Source: Desulfobacterales bacterium (lineage in GTDB: Bacteria; Desulfobacterota; Desulfobacteria; Desulfobacterales; Desulfosalsimonadaceae). From it: 13,960 bases of DNA. Of this stretch, positions 13,837 to 13,960 are shown in pieces. Made by a program: the position numbers and the translations under genes. The DNA lies in contig JAGXLE010000009.1 of assembly GCA_018334855.1 (NCBI GenBank), positions 1-13,960 on the forward strand. Reading direction: 5' to 3'. Each line of letters starts with the position of its first letter. The stretch's first letter is position 1. The notes below the pieces were generated by a model. That model ran no database searches, was not told the origin of the DNA, and saw only the letters and a program-made list of their open reading frames with translations.

Positions 13837-13960
13837 ATGGGTATTTTCAAAAAGGGGAAGACTCCCCCGCCGCCCCGGCGGCAGCATAACTACCTGGTAA
13901 AACGCTGCCCTGAATGCTTCGTGAGCCTGCCCATCGACGCTAAGCGATGTTTTTCCTGCA
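13837..13960 (+). CDS. Zinc-ribbon protein, 5' part only (cut by window edge)
   Basis: The first 41 codons of a gene are visible. They read a basic, proline-rich start (MGIFKKGKTPPPPRRQHNYL) followed by CPEC at 24-27 and a second pair CFSC at 38-41, spaced 10 residues from the first, which is a typical zinc-ribbon knuckle. The start codon lies one base after the ppiD-like stop, with AGGA at 13829-13832 as a close ribosome binding site, so the two are probably co-transcribed. What follows the ribbon is outside the window, so no function can be assigned; small cytoplasmic zinc-ribbon proteins of this kind are often hypothetical. Confidence 0.7.
   Translation, partial: MGIFKKGKTPPPPRRQHNYLVKRCPECFVSLPIDAKRCFSC

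Noticed and set aside
1..13960. Mobile elements, CRISPR arrays, toxin-antitoxin or phage defence genes
   Set aside because: No transposase, integrase, direct-repeat array or recognisable toxin/antitoxin or nuclease gene was seen on either strand.

Overview
The window reads as a chromosomal segment of a Gram-negative, probably anaerobic bacterium, most likely of the Desulfobacterota (sulfate-reducing 'deltaproteobacterial') type. This is inferred from gene content and style only: a stand-alone receiver protein next to a TauE/SafE-type permease, hydrogenase/nickel maturation genes hypA-hypB, an inner-membrane PpiD-like chaperone, and a CACGAAG palindrome of a kind I recall from environmental genomes. 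No gene is a phylogenetic marker that settles it. Base composition looks roughly balanced and even, and there are no transposases, integrases, phage genes or CRISPR arrays.

Layout. (1) 84-2353, plus strand: single-domain response regulator, TauE/SafE-type permease with a signal-like N-terminus, and a small protein with three predicted membrane segments. (2) 2373-2416: a strong palindromic hairpin at the convergent gene junction. (3) 2445-4923, minus strand: a small putative DNA-binding protein (HTH-like N-terminus, C-terminus like the RNA polymerase alpha C-terminal domain) followed by ftsH, with a candidate heat-shock promoter in front of ftsH. (4) 4924-5446: AT-rich divergent intergenic region with several palindromes. 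(5) 5447-6465, plus strand: hypA and hypB, overlapping by one base. (6) 6594-11483, plus strand: a divergent GrpE-like protein, an Hsp70-like ATPase (overlapping by one base) and a 785-residue single-pass membrane protein with degenerate J-like modules inside and a DUF1566 (Lcl C-terminal) domain outside. (7) 11607-11682: tRNA-Ala(GGC) with its own promoter and terminator. (8) 11928-13835: PpiD/SurA-type peptidyl-prolyl isomerase, then the start of a zinc-ribbon protein cut by the window edge at 13960.

The most unusual part is region 6. It looks like a self-contained Hsp70 system in which all three chaperone roles (exchange factor, ATPase, J-type partner) are present but divergent. The Hsp70 lacks the canonical interdomain linker and the C-terminal lid and carries extra sequence between its two halves. 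The J-like partner has HPT in place of HPD and is anchored in the inner membrane with a periplasmic domain. My inference is a dedicated membrane-tethered Hsp70 machine rather than the housekeeping DnaK system. FtsH and PpiD nearby are also membrane/envelope protein quality-control factors, but no operon link joins them to region 6.
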